Shown in pieces: positions 12,901-25,100 of a stretch of DNA of 64,000 nucleotides. The translations under genes and the position numbers were made by a program. Each line of letters opens with the position of its first letter. Positions within the stretch are counted from its first letter, which is position 1. The notes beneath the pieces are model-generated. The model saw only the letters and a list, made by a program, of their open reading frames with translations. It made no database searches and was not told the DNA's origin. The stretch comes from Tetrahymena thermophila SB210 (Eukaryota > Ciliophora > Oligohymenophorea > Hymenostomatida > Tetrahymenidae), in the NCBI RefSeq assembly GCF_000189635.1, contig NW_002476335.1, positions 248,001-312,000 of the forward strand, in the 5' to 3' direction.

Positions 12901-15900
12901 ATTTTTTAATGATTTCTTTAAATTTATTTATTTCTGCTTTGAAAAGAAATTAAAATCTCGTATTCAATAAGCATTTAAGATATTTAAATACCTCATAAAT
13001 GACTAAGCTGCATTAACTAGGATTATAGAGAATGCTACATGCATTTTTAAATTTGAGCTGAATACTATCTTTATTGATAAAAAATAAACCAAATTCGATA
13101 CTCTTCTTAAGTTGATAGTAGACACCTTCAGCTTCTTGAAAAGCCATAAAAAGAAAGACGAAATACTTTAACTCACTTCAACAATCCTCGAGCCTCAATA
13201 TTTTGAAAATATAATATTCGAACAAAGAAATTGGAGATTATTAGAAGCTCTGTTCGAGTAAATTACTGTATCTATTGACTTTAATGCTTACATTTAGAAA
13301 CTATTTGTCTCTTAAAATGGATTCTGGTTGATTTCAAATTTGATTAGCAGTTAACAGATATTTGCTATACTTAATTCAATTCAACTTAAAAAATATTTTA
13401 AGGACTTGGCAAATAATTTTATCAAACCCCTCATTCATAAAGTAATTTTTTAATACAATTCCTTTTTTTACAAATTTATTTTAAAAAAGTAAATTGAAGA
13501 AGAGTTTGAAACAGCCCTCCAATTCTTAAACTATATGATGAAATTGGCTATAGAAAAGAGTTTAATTTATGGTAACTCATTGAAGGCTTGCTTAAAATAA
13601 ATCATGATTGATGGAATAGAGACTCATAAACAATAACAAATATTCAATGATATAGTCAAAACAAAATTAGATTAACTTTTTGTATTGGAAAATATTGATC
13701 TGATGGTTCGTGAAGGTATTTTGATCAAAAATTTACTACCCCTATTTTAAGAATAGCTTGAAAAAGATTCAGGTAGCATCGAAGATTTGTTACGTAAAAA
13801 GGTTAGCGAAGTTTGTAGAATGAATGCCTAAGAACTTACTGATAACCATAAGTTATCCTCTTTAATATCTTTAGATATTTTGATGGCTTCTTTCTACAAT
13901 GATTTCTACACAACTGAAGGATAATAAATTTAGCTTACAGAGTATATGCTAACTAATTTCGAAAAATTTGACTCTTATAACAACTATTAGAATTATTATA
14001 CAAGTGTATTTTTCACTTTCATTAATGTTGTTATAGAAAAAATTGGAATTGAGCCTTTTTCAACTAATCTTATTGCAATAGAGAATCATTTCCGTAAATC
14101 GATTGAATATAATGCTAAACCTAGAAAATTAAGCTCTAATGCCTTGATTTCTCTCTTGGTATTTTTGCGTAAAATTGTCAACATCATTGAAGGATTCAGT
14201 TCAGATTTCAAAGAGTTTGTTATCCAAAATATTATGGACACATGCTTAATTAAACTGACTGAATTTGAATAAGACTAAAGCTAAAGGAATAACATAGATA
14301 ATAATTTGATTATAGATGAATCTAATGATGTTGTGATTATTGAATTTGCAGAAACAATAAGCAGATTTGTCACAATATTAAATGAATATTTTGATGAAAA
14401 CTTATCATATGAGTTACTCAACTGTAGATATCCTTCTATATAAAAGAGTAGTTTCATACTATTAAAACAATTCTATCAAGCTTTCTCACCAAAGGTAGAT
14501 CTTACATTAAAGTGCTAAGCCTCGGATGAAGATTTTGAAGATAAGCTATTGCAAAACATTTATGATTAAAAAATGAATGTTGAAAATCTGTTAAAATATT
14601 TAGATGTTACAAATGTTATCCTTACTGAAGAAGAAAAGCAAAAGCATATTGCTTAAATTAAGAAATAATAAGGTATATAGAGTGATGATGAAGTTGAATT
14701 GTAAAAAGAAGAGAAAAAAACAAATCAAGATAACAATTCCACAAATCCCTAGAGCGAAGAAACAGATAATATTAATTATTTAAATCCTTTTGAAGAAAAA
14801 GAAGGTAAAGATGCTGATGAGGATGATGAAGATGAAAGTGAAAATTAAGACATTATAGACCCTAAGACTTATGGTCATTTGCTAACTTGGATATCCTTTG
14901 TTAACAAGCTTAACTCCCCTGAAACAGACGAAAACCATGAATTAGTTAAAAAAGCTTTAAAAATCTACCTAGATGAAAATAAGTTCATTTACAAGAACTT
15001 TTTAACTGTCTTATTCTAATGGATTGAATATTTAGAAATCCCCGAATCTTAATATAAAGATACCATTAGCATTGAAGATGTTTAGAATGTAAATCCTGAA
15101 TGGTAAATAAATATATATTAATTATTTAAATTTATTTTAATTATTTCTTTTTCTTGAAAAATATTTTTGCTTTCATACATTAATTATTTCTCAAAACAAT
15201 AAAAAAATGATTCAAAAATTAATAAAATATTTCCCAAAATTCATAAAAAAATACTTTAAATTAAAATTTACTTGTTTATTTAAAATATAAATAATATTAA
15301 AAAGGTCTGATTTCTTGTCCAAAGAAAGCTTGTTTTAACTATTGGTCTAATCTTTATATATTTTCTCATCTAAATTCCCCTTCTTTTTACGTAACTGGTT
15401 GGAAAATACAGCAGAAAAAAGATTCATTAAGGTTGCTGAAAGCTTAATCAAGAGCTTTATCAGCAATGCTCTTTACTTGAAAGAAGTAGAAACCATTGAA
15501 TTAAGTTAGATTGGTAATTTTTTTAGTTGTTTTGAAATTTATTTAATTAATTAAAATTATTTTTTTTATTTATAGAATGGTAGTCTGAAGAATTTAATAT
15601 TTATGTTCTGAAAAAAACGAGAGAAATAAATGCAATATACATGAAAGAGAACTAAAAATTAGAAATTAATTTGAAGATACCTTTAGAATATCCTATAAAG
15701 TAATTTCTTAAAATATGATGCAGATTATTAAAAATTCAAAAATTTATTTGATTTTCATTAATTTTTATCTATTTTTTACTAACAATTTTCTTTAAATAGA
15801 CACATTTAAACAGAAGTTAAAAGAGGCATGAAAGTTAATTTGCAAAAAACTAATAAATGGATGTTAATGATGAAGTCATTACTATTTAATTAGAACAATA

Positions 15901-16124
15901 CAATTAAAAATGCTCTTTTAATGTGGAAAGATAATTTAGATAAAGAGTTAGAAGGACTTGAAGAATGCGCTATTTGCTACTACGTCATTAACTCTACTTC
16001 AGGTGAATTACCTAAATTGCCTTGTAAAACTTGTAAGAAGAAATTCCACTCTTCCTGTATCCACAAGTGGTTTAAGAGTTCTAATAAGAGTGAATGTCCT
16101 CTATGCAAATCTCAATTTTTGTGA
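9905..16124 (+). CDS. LTN1: Listerin, E3 ubiquitin ligase of ribosome quality control
   Basis: Six exons: 9905-10465, 10651-12415, 12501-15088, 15325-15514, 15576-15699 and 15800-16124. Together they encode 1,850 residues, close to the 1,562 (yeast) to 1,766 (human) of known listerins. The N terminus (residues about 25-200) matches the listerin N-domain that contacts the 60S subunit, including the FPYWFIQMNDPSADVS and KMFPKEKQAQAF blocks. The middle is a long HEAT-like helical solenoid with acidic low-complexity inserts near 14690-14850. The C terminus has the RWD-like segment (INAIY...YPIK) and a C4HC3 RING ending shortly after CPLC at the TGA. Listerin ubiquitylates nascent chains on stalled 60S subunits. 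The exon 3/4 junction is the one uncertain splice: 15089/15325 is the phase-compatible pair, while a GT at 15103 is not. Confidence 0.93.
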
Positions 16125-16516
16125 AACAATTGCAAAGAAAAGCAAAGGCTTTTTACAAAACTTATTAAAAAAATATTAAAATTAAAAATAAAATTTAAAT
16201 AATTTTAATTTAAAAGTTAAAAAAATATATTAATAAATAATTATCCATTGAATCAATTAAATACAAATGTTTTGACCATATTTTTTTTACAAGTTTTTAA
16301 TATGTTTTTAAAAATAATTATTAAATCAATAAAATTTTTGAAATTGTCATATTTATTGATTTATATTTTTGAAATTTATGTAATTAAGAATTTTTTAAAC
16401 AAAAAGGCACCCTATATACAAGTGCATTATAAAAGAAGTGTCTGATTAGCACTAGTAATCACAAAACCAATTAATTTCATATCAAAAATTTAAGGAATTT
16501 AAGTTTGTAAAAGTAA
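16125..16516. other. Short intergenic stretch between LTN1 and the mini-RING gene
   Basis: AT-rich sequence with no convincing coding frame. It holds the listerin 3' untranslated region and the promoter of the next gene. Confidence 0.6.
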
Positions 16517-16978
16517 ATGGTTAAAACAAGAAATCAATAAAATTAATAACTTTTAGCAACTAATACACACGAGGTACAGCCTTAGAGAGAAAACAAAACC
16601 ATTTAAAAATAAAAAAAAAGGTCTCAAGCTAATCGCGCAAGTAAAAAGACCTAAAGAAATCAAACAATTCAGTAAAGTAACTCTTGCTAAGAAGATTGTT
16701 TATCTTCAAATGAAAATTCTGGTTGTTTCATAGTAGAAACTAAAAAATATCCTGTAACTGGTATGAAAAGCAATAAAAAAGAAAATAGTTAAAAACATAC
16801 CAGTACAAATACAGAGGAAATAGAGTGTCCAATATGTTTAGTGGAGATAAAAAATAAGCTAAGTATTTTTAAATGTTAGACTTGTAGTAAAGAATTTCAT
16901 AGCCATTGTATATCAGATTGGTTTTCTAAAAAAGATTTGTTTAATTGTCCTATATGCAATTGTTCGCCATTCAAATGA
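16517..16978 (+). CDS. Small listerin-like RING protein (153 aa)
   Basis: A single uninterrupted ciliate-code frame from ATG 16517 to TGA 16976-16978. Residues 1-100 are basic and polar with many Q/K/N and no recognisable domain. Residues about 108-150 form a RING with spacing C-x2-C-x12-C-x2-C-x4-H-x2-C-x12-C-x2-C. This is the same C4HC3 order and the same second-half spacing as the listerin RING 400 bp upstream (there the first gap is x15), and the protein likewise ends a few residues after the last cysteine pair at a phenylalanine. By family it is probably an E3 ubiquitin ligase or a dominant RING module; function is inference. It could be a partial tandem duplicate of the LTN1 3' end, or an independent gene. 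An internal in-frame ATG at 16763 would leave little more than the RING. Confidence 0.75.
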
Positions 16979-17687
16979 AATATTTTAAACTAATAATACT
17001 CTCTATTTATATAAATGTGAAGTTATAAAATAAAATAAAAATAGAATTTATTTTAGATTTATTTTTTAATTTCATTTTATTCATCTACTTTCATTTTCTA
17101 AACTTAAAAATTAAAATGTTAGGCTAATTTTTGTTGTTATTTATTCAAAAAAAGAGTATTTTAATGAATGATTTTTTTTGTCAGTATTTTTTTTAATAAT
17201 AGAAATTTCCTCAAAATATAAAAAAATAATAAAACATTTATTGTTGAATGAATTTTAAAATTTGATAAATATCTTTAATTTTCTTAAAACTAAATTATTT
17301 ATAATTAAAACAATTTTGGATGGTTACTTTTTAATCATAGTAATATTTGATTGGATTTAAATTTTTATAATAAATGCGGAAATTAAAAAAATGATTAAGT
17401 TTTCTAAACAGCTATATTCTATAAAATATCAATTAATTAAATAATTCTTTCATGAAATTTGATAAAAAATATCAAGATTGAAATTAATTTGGTTAAAATT
17501 AGTATATAGTAATTATAAGCAAATTAATTAAATATATCTTGCAAATTTGTAGAGTTTGAGCTTTTGATTAAAACAAAATCAAGTAATTATTAAAGTAGAA
17601 AAAAAAAAAAAATTAATAGCATAGTTAAGCAAAACTATATACATAAATAAAAATCAATAAGTCCATAAAAATATTCAAAAGTATAAA
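16979..17687. other. Intergenic, presumed bystin promoter
   Basis: Very AT-rich, non-coding in all frames by inspection. No recognisable element. Confidence 0.6.
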
Positions 17688-19277
17688 ATGGTAGGAGTTT
17701 CTAAAAAAGATTTGAGCAAGAAAAAGGTTGACCATTCAACCAAGAAGGGAGTTAAGTCTAACTTAAAATCAAACAAAGATTCTAAAGTTAAGCTTATGAA
17801 AAAAGATGAACATGGAAAAGTTAAATTATAAAAGCCTTTAAGCAACATTTCAGAATTAAAGAAGGAAAGAGTTGAAAAGAAAAAAAACTTAAATGAAAAA
17901 AAACAAAAGATTAAAGATGCAGTTGAAGAACAAGTTGAGGAATTTGATAATCAAGGATTCTTCGTTGTACCCACAAATGTACATTTTTAACCTTAAAATC
18001 TATTTGTAAAATGAATTTTATAATAAATTAATAATAGATGTAAATTACTGCTGAAGATGAAGAAATTTTGAAACATTTTTCTATCGGAGCTAATGCAGGC
18101 TCTGCTTTTGGAGATGAGAATTTGTTTGATAATATTGTCAATGAAATAGGATAGAATATCTCAAATAAACTTGAAGAAAAGACATAAAAGGAATATGCTG
18201 AAAACATGTTAAAAAATCCTAAAGTCAAAATAGTTTATTAAGAGTAACAAATAGCAATTATCTTTTGTTTTACATAAAATCAATCAACTCATAAAAAATT
18301 TTATCTTATATTATTTTTTCAAAAAATAGCATAGCAAAGTTAATGTCTCATTACAGAAGTGGCAAGCTTGCAAGAGCTTTTGTTATAATTCCTGGATTGG
18401 AGTAATGGGAGGAAGTTTTAGAATTAACAAGACCCTCAGAATGGACTCCATAGGCTCTTTTTGCAGCTGTTAAGCTTTTTTCTTCAAGCTTAGATGGACA
18501 TAGAGCCAAAGTATTCTTTAATAAGGTAAACATTTAGTAGAGTAAAACATTTTAAATAGTTATCATTAAAATAATAGATTATCTATCCTGCTGTAAAGGC
18601 TGATATTAAGAAAAATAAAAAATTAAATGCTCACTATTATAATGCATTGAAAAAAGCTCTTTATAAGCCAGCTGCTTGGTTCAAAGGTATCATCTTCCCA
18701 CTTATCACTGTAAATACGAATACTTTTAACACTAAATTAAAATATAGTTATTTATTTTGAATAGTAATATCTAATTTTATTTCAAATTATAAAGGATCCT
18801 GAAACAACTCTTAAAGAAGCTTAAATTATTGCAAGTTTATTATCTAAAATGACAGTCCCTGTCATGCACTCTGCTGCTTGTTTATTGAGACTTTGCTCAA
18901 TGCCTTTCAATGGACCTACTTGTATAATGATGAAAACTATTATAGAAAAGAAATATGCCCTCCCCAATAGAGTAATTGATGGACTTGTTGAGTATTTAGT
19001 CAAATTCGTAAATGAAAAGAATGTTTTACCTGTTTTATGGCATTAAATGGTTCTCAGTTTTTGTGGATAATATTCAGGTAAATTAATTGTAAATAAATTG
19101 ATTTTAATTAAAAAAAAAATTCTATAATGATTAGGTCATTTCAGTGAACTTTAAAAGAAAGCTTTGAAGCAATTAGTGAAAAAATGTAATCATCATATCA
19201 TTTCAAGCGAAATTATAAAAGCTATTGATGGAGAAAATATAATTATAAATCCTGATAGTACAATGAATATGGAATGA
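17688..19277 (+). CDS. BYSL: Bystin, 40S ribosomal subunit biogenesis factor
   Basis: Six exons (17688-17978, 18038-18243, 18330-18525, 18578-18709, 18795-19077, 19135-19277) join with matching phases to give 416 residues; human bystin has 437. The N-terminal 100 residues are lysine-rich and disordered, as in the family. From residue about 165 the sequence follows bystin closely: HYRSGKLARAFVIIPGLEQW, the TRPSEWTPQA motif, a YNALKKALYKPAAWFKG block, VPVMHSAACLL, and KKYALPNRVIDGLV. Bystin/Enp1 binds pre-40S particles in the nucleolus and travels with them during 18S rRNA maturation and export. It is expected to be essential and single-copy. No oddities; all six exons lack TGA before the end. 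Confidence 0.96.
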
Positions 19278-20240
19278 AAATGCTCAATTTGATTTTTTCT
19301 TGAAAATAAATAAATTAGGGAGATTTAAAATTGTAAATATCAAAATTAAATAAAGAATTTTAGTAAAAATAGTATTAAAATAAAAACGAATAATAAATAA
19401 TTAACCTAAAAGAATTAAAAATTATATAACTTAATTTAAACAAATGGCTATCTATTTGTATTTCAAAATTATATCTTTGCTTTCTTTTAATCAGATATTT
19501 CAAATGAGTTAGAGAAATTTAGTTTACCTAAAATTAAAAAAATTACTTATAAGCTTTTTATTAACTTGTTACTTAAATAATTTTTCTTTCAAATTGTTTT
19601 ATGTATAAACTAAGGTTCTATCTAACAAAAAGATAAATTGATAAGTATATTTTAATTTATGCTTAAAAATAAAAAAGGATGTAAGTAAAAGTTAGTTTTA
19701 AAAAAACAAATAATAATTTATTAATTTTAAATATTTAAAAATTATATAATTTATTTAAATAAATGGTTATTCATGTTTCAAAATTGTATTTTTGCTTTCT
19801 ATTAAAAGATATTTCTAATAAAATAGAGAAATTTGGTTTATATATAATAAAACAAAATAACTAAATAGCTTTTTATTTTTACTTGATGTTCAAATAACTT
19901 TTCTTTAAAATTGTTTTATTTATAAACTAAGATATTTACTAACAAAAAATATATATATTTGATAATAATAATATTTTAAAGTATGTATAATAAATTAGTT
20001 AATTAAGACAATTTTAATTAGACAATTGATTAATTTATTATTGCTAACTGAATTAATGAATGCTATTAATTTATAAAATTAGTATTTTTGCTACAGAAAA
20101 TTATATATAGAAAAAAGGATATTTTTTATAAAATTTTTGTAGATATCAAAATTAAGATCATTAAAATTTACAATTTGATATAGTTATTACACATTAGAAA
20201 TTAAGTTAAATAAATATATACATAATTGATTTAAAATATT
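19278..20240. other. Convergent intergenic region with diverged direct repeats
   Basis: Lies between the 3' ends of bystin (+) and PDCL3 (-). It has no coding frame. Most of it is taken up by two diverged direct copies described separately. Confidence 0.6.
19365..19990. repeat. Two diverged direct repeats of about 300 bp
   Basis: Copy 1 (about 19365-19683) and copy 2 (about 19693-19990) share, in order, AAAAATTATATAA, AAATGG, TTTCAAAATT, TTTGCTTTCT, AGAGAAATTT, AGCTTTTTATT, AAATTGTTTTAT and TATAAACTAAG. Unit limits are by eye. Both lie wholly between genes and contain no reading frame. Confidence 0.65.
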
Positions 20241-21120
20241 TCAAAACTTTAACTTTTTTATATCGCTATTACTATATTCTCTATCATCGATCTTATCCAT
20301 ATAACCTGTACCGTTACCTCTTTTAAAGGGGTTGTTAAGGATATCTCTATATTCTTCTACTTCTTAATCTTATTGAACAAATTTTTCATTATAAATAATA
20401 GAGTGTTGATGTAAAAATCTTTCAATAGTTTCTTTTGTAACTCTTCCCAAAAATTTATCTATGCTATGGAAGGTTTAGACCATCTTTCCAGCTTTGTATA
20501 TAATAAAACATGGACAGTTACTTTCAGGGAAATTTTCAACACACTTTGTTGCTACGATTTTAATGAATTTAACCAGAGGATACTCAGCTGCTAATCTTGT
20601 AAAGTATTAGTTAACTAAAAGGCAGTACTATTTATTTTAAATTAAAAGTAAAATTTAGATTATATGTTCACATACATAATAAAAAATTAACAAATTTGTT
20701 GAAAGAAAATAAAATAAATTTATTTTTTAAATTCTGTATTTTATTTATTTTTACCTCATTTGAGTCATTGTATAAATGTAAAACAACCCAACTCTCTGCA
20801 GGAGCATTTGTTACTTATTCTACATACTGATCTTTTGAAATTTCGTAAACTGATCCAAAATGAGGTTTCTTAGCTACTTCTTACAATTCTTCCATTCTCT
20901 TCCTTTGATATTCTTTCATAAAATCGTCATCTTCGAACTCATCTAAGAGATCACTTAGATTATCCTCATCTCCATCTCTTTTCATCTATTTACCTACTTC
21001 TAAAAGCTTTTCTTGAGCTTGCTAGTTCAATTCTGATTGCTTGGGGACTACAGGTAACTATTCAAAATTACCAAGCTTTCTTTGGATGTCATCCCATTCA
21101 GTTGTAACACCGTTAGCCAT
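20241..21120 (-). CDS. PDCL3: Phosducin-like protein, PDCL3/PLP2 type
   Basis: Two exons (21120-20755 and 20627-20241; intron 20754-20628, phase 0) encode 250 residues, near the 239 of human PDCL3. The N terminus has TEWDDIQRKLG, the counterpart of the TEWNDILR motif of this subfamily. It is followed by an acidic helix-rich stretch, then a thioredoxin-like fold from residue about 90 (SWVVLHLYND... FIKIVATKC...NCPCFIIYKAGK). It lacks a CxxC redox site, as expected. PhLP2/PDCL3 proteins bind the CCT/TRiC chaperonin and modulate folding of actin and tubulin in the cytosol, and are essential in yeast. Tubulin folding demand is high in a ciliate. The assignment to the PLP2/PDCL3 branch rather than PDCL2 rests on the N terminus. 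Confidence 0.92.
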
Positions 21121-22166
21121 TTTTTCTATATTACTATTTTTTTATAAGTTTTTAATCTTAAATTTTTAATTAATTTTTTTAATAAATAAATGATTAATTA
21201 TACTATCTCTGTCCGCAATTTTTAACAAGAAATAATACATGCAAAACTATTATTTTTCTAATTTTCTTAAATTATAAATTTTACTTAAAAATATATAAAT
21301 TTACCTTAAAATTTCATTGATTTATGGAAAAATAGTTAAAAATATTCATTAATTTTTACTTTTATTCACAAAACTATGCCTCCAAAGATCTACATTAATT
21401 ATTAATTATTTAAATTATCTTTTTAATTATATTTTAAGATAAATATCTTTTCGCTTTATCAAAAAAATATAAACAAACATATTCATTTGCCATCAAAAAA
21501 TGAGAAGGCATATTAGTAATTATAATCAGAAAAAAAATTTAATAAATATATGAGTTAATAGTTTATAAAAATAGATAATAAATTTAATGCAACAATATTA
21601 TTTATAGATCTAACTAACTGAATGACAAACAAATAAATAAAAAAATATAAAATTAAAAATATTCATTGAGCTTGGCATATTTAATTTTATTAAAAAATAA
21701 AATAATTTCTAAAATATAATTGTTCTAATTCAGTTGAAAGTTGAAGAAATTACATTCAAAGCAAATAGATTAATCTCTTATAATCAGAAAAAACTAAAAA
21801 ATATTACATTTAAATTGTTTTTAATAGAAAAAAATTCTATTTAGTGCATTTACATTAACTAAATAACTGACTGATTAACAAATAAATAAATAGAAATATA
21901 TAAATTAACAATATTCACTGTTTTTAAATATTTTATTTTATTAAGAAATAAATTAACTTCAAAAATTTAATTGTTCTAATTTAGTGAAAAAATAATGTAC
22001 AAAGCGAGAGGGTGCTCATTTATTTTAGTATTTAAAGTAATTAATGTTGGTTAGTTGGTTTGTTTAATATTTTTTTTAAAATCTGTTTGTAATTTAGCAT
22101 AATTAATATATGATTATTATTCTGTTTAATATATATTTTTTTCTTATCAAATTTATTATAATTTAT
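21121..22166. other. Intergenic region with direct repeats
   Basis: Between the PDCL3 start and the 3' end of the histidine kinase. It has no coding frame. It contains the paired repeat at 21521-21985. Confidence 0.6.
21521..21985. repeat. Two direct repeats of about 210 bp
   Basis: Copy 1 (21521-21735) and copy 2 (21779-21985) both begin TATAATCAGAAAAAA and end TTGTTCTAATTYAGT. In between they share CTAACTRAATRAC, ACAAATAAATAAA, ATATWAAATTAA, AATATTCA, TTTTATTAARAAATAAA and similar blocks at the same spacing. Intergenic and non-coding. Confidence 0.7.
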
Positions 22167-25100
22167 TCAAAAATTGTGCTTTAATTCGTTATAAAGCGTA
22201 GCCAGAGTCATAGGTTTGCAGATATGAGCGTCTGCTCCTATTTTTAGGGCTTTTTACTTGTCTAAAGAGTCTCCAAAAGCTGTCACGATAAAAATTTTTG
22301 TTGGCTCTATTATATTGTTACGTAGCATTTCTTTTATTCTGGCAGTTGCTTCTAGACCATCCATCACAGGCATATTTACATCCATTAGTATAAGATCGAA
22401 GTGCTCTTTCTGTACTTTTTCAACAGCTTCTTTTCCGTCATGTGCTTCATAAGTTTTCAAGAAATTAAATTTTTTCAGCAAAGTTTAGAGACAGAGTATA
22501 TTAAAGGGGTTGTCATCAACTATTAAAATTTTTTAAATCTTATTCTCAATCAGATTTTAAATGTTTGTTACTAAATCCTAATATGTTGTATTAACATAAG
22601 GTTAAATTGCTTGATCCGAAGGTATTTTTAAATTGAGCTAAGAAACTATTTTTTATTTTTAAATTTGATGAGGCTTGCTTATTGTTTCTTAACAATTATT
22701 CAAACAAGGGATGCTCACAGATATTTTTTCATCATTTGCTTTATTACCATGCTGATGAGAAATATTTGTGATGTTTGTTGCAGGACTTTAGGTAATTTAA
22801 TTATTTAAGTGGTTATTTAATAAATTATCATTTTATTCACACTTATCATTAAAAGGGGAAGCGTCTATATATTTTAAAGTTGGAGTCGTTAATTATTACA
22901 AAATCTTATTATTAGAGTGACATTCATTTACCTATTCATTTGATTGATATTTTTGAGGAGTAGAGCGCAAGTTTTAGAAATTTAAATGCCTAATAATTAA
23001 TTTTTCTTAATCTTCTTAAATCTAATCTTCTTCTCTCTACACATTCTAAGATTAGCTCCTAGTAAGGCTATTAGAGAAATGAAAACAACTAAAATCATCT
23101 TTAACTTTTTTTTCTTAGCAATAAACTTTAATCTATTACTTATTCTCACTCATTTGCTTCTCTCTCAATTCAAAATCTTTATCATCCTCATTGTTTTCAA
23201 TAGAGGAATCAGAATGAGAAGAAACATATATCTGTGATATTAAGTTTATTGATGGTTATTATGGCTTTTAAAAATTGGTATTAAGTAGCGGTTTTTAATT
23301 TGGTTTTTATATATTTACAAATTAATTTTGATATTATAAGTTATTAACATTATTGTTGTTGTTGTTAAATTATATTTTATTTTTATTGTTTGTACTACTT
23401 AAATTAATACAATTAAAAGATTTTTAGTTTAAGTTGTTTTAGGATGAATTTGGACACACAAATATACTCTCTTACATATTGAGCTAGGGCAGATACTCTT
23501 CTTAGTATAACGAATGTGTTCTGCTATTAAATTTATTTTATTAAACTGTGTTTTGATTGGTATTTTCAGTCAAGTGATTTAAAGTTTTAGCATGTTTCTA
23601 TAATGCTGCAACATCCTATGGATATGTTAGCGACTTATGATTATGAACCTAATTTTCTCTATTTTTATCTTGAAATATACTAACAATTCTTTTATTCTGA
23701 GAAGATCTTCTTGACTGTTATAAATCCTATTAGCTATGATATTATTTACTTAAGGTATCAATATCTTATTTAATTTCAGATATTCGATGGTTATCATGAA
23801 AACTAGATTTCCCATAAAATTACTATTAGTTATTTCCATAAAGATAGTGGCTTTAATCCATTACTATGCTATCTCTTTAGCCAGCTAAGCTGAATAAGCT
23901 AGGAGATCCAAAATGAGGAGGAAGCTTTGCATTATGAATGCTTTCAGGAGTGTAGAATATTTTTTCTTGCTTAAAATTTAAAAAACTTTGTTAATTATGT
24001 CCAATAGAATACTCTTAACTACTATACTAATCGTCTAATTATTTTTATGGGGGATTCTATGTGTTTAAATGAGGGATATATTTTTTATTTAATTAAGGAT
24101 GTATGGCATTTTCTTTATTATCCTAGATTTCGTGTTCTATAGCCTACTTTAAGTGATCGCTAGCCATAATATAAAGACTATTTTTCTTCTACATTTTTGG
24201 ATTATTTTATTCTTCGCTATGGTCAGCTGTAACTAAATTTTACTTCTGATTTTACAATTCATTATTATTATTTTCTGTAATTTATCTATTTTAAATTTTA
24301 TTTTAGGGGTGATCGCTTCTTATAAAGAATATTACTGTTGTCCCCTTATTTTCTTCTGAAACCACTGTTAAATTATTTTCTGAACTCATTTTATCTAAGA
24401 GATGTTTGCACATGATAAAACCAAGTCCAACACCTTAATAATAATAACAATAAAATATAATTAAAACTAGAAATTATAAGATAAATTTAAAATTTAAAAA
24501 CTTCCAAAATTCAAGGTATGGAAAATTTTTTCCTTCAATGGATTAATTCTACAAAGGAAAAAAAATATCAAATTTTACAAAAAATCTTAAAAAATATTGA
24601 ATTTTTAGCTTTTAACATAGTAACTTTTTGCATTTAGTTTCTTAAAATAGATAACTAAGACTAAAATTATGGTCTCAATTATTAATTTATTTCGCATTTG
24701 CCATAAATTAATAAAAATAAACTAGTGAATTTTCGACTCATATAATAAAATTCTTTGTAAAATCATTGATTTTGATGTATTTGATTCATAGTTATCAAGT
24801 GTATCTATTTTATTATATTTTTCTCTGTAAACGCATAAATTTTTCATAAGGAGATTTTTTAAACCTTCATTACTTTTAGTTTTTTAAGCAAAGTATTTTA
24901 AATTACTCCAAAAGATCTTGAGCAAAAAAAATAAGTGGGCTGCAAATGTTAAAATAGTAAATATTTTCAAGATATTATAGCTAATTTGGGAGATTTTGAT
25001 AATACTACTTAGTAAATCAAAGAAATATCACAAATAAAATTTATCATGACTAGTAAATAAATTTTTTATAATAACTCTTCCTTGTTTACATTTTTCGAAA

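Noticed and set aside
16248..16445. 65-codon frame between listerin and the mini-RING gene
   Set aside because: Hydrophobic low-complexity translation from AT-rich DNA, no support as a gene.
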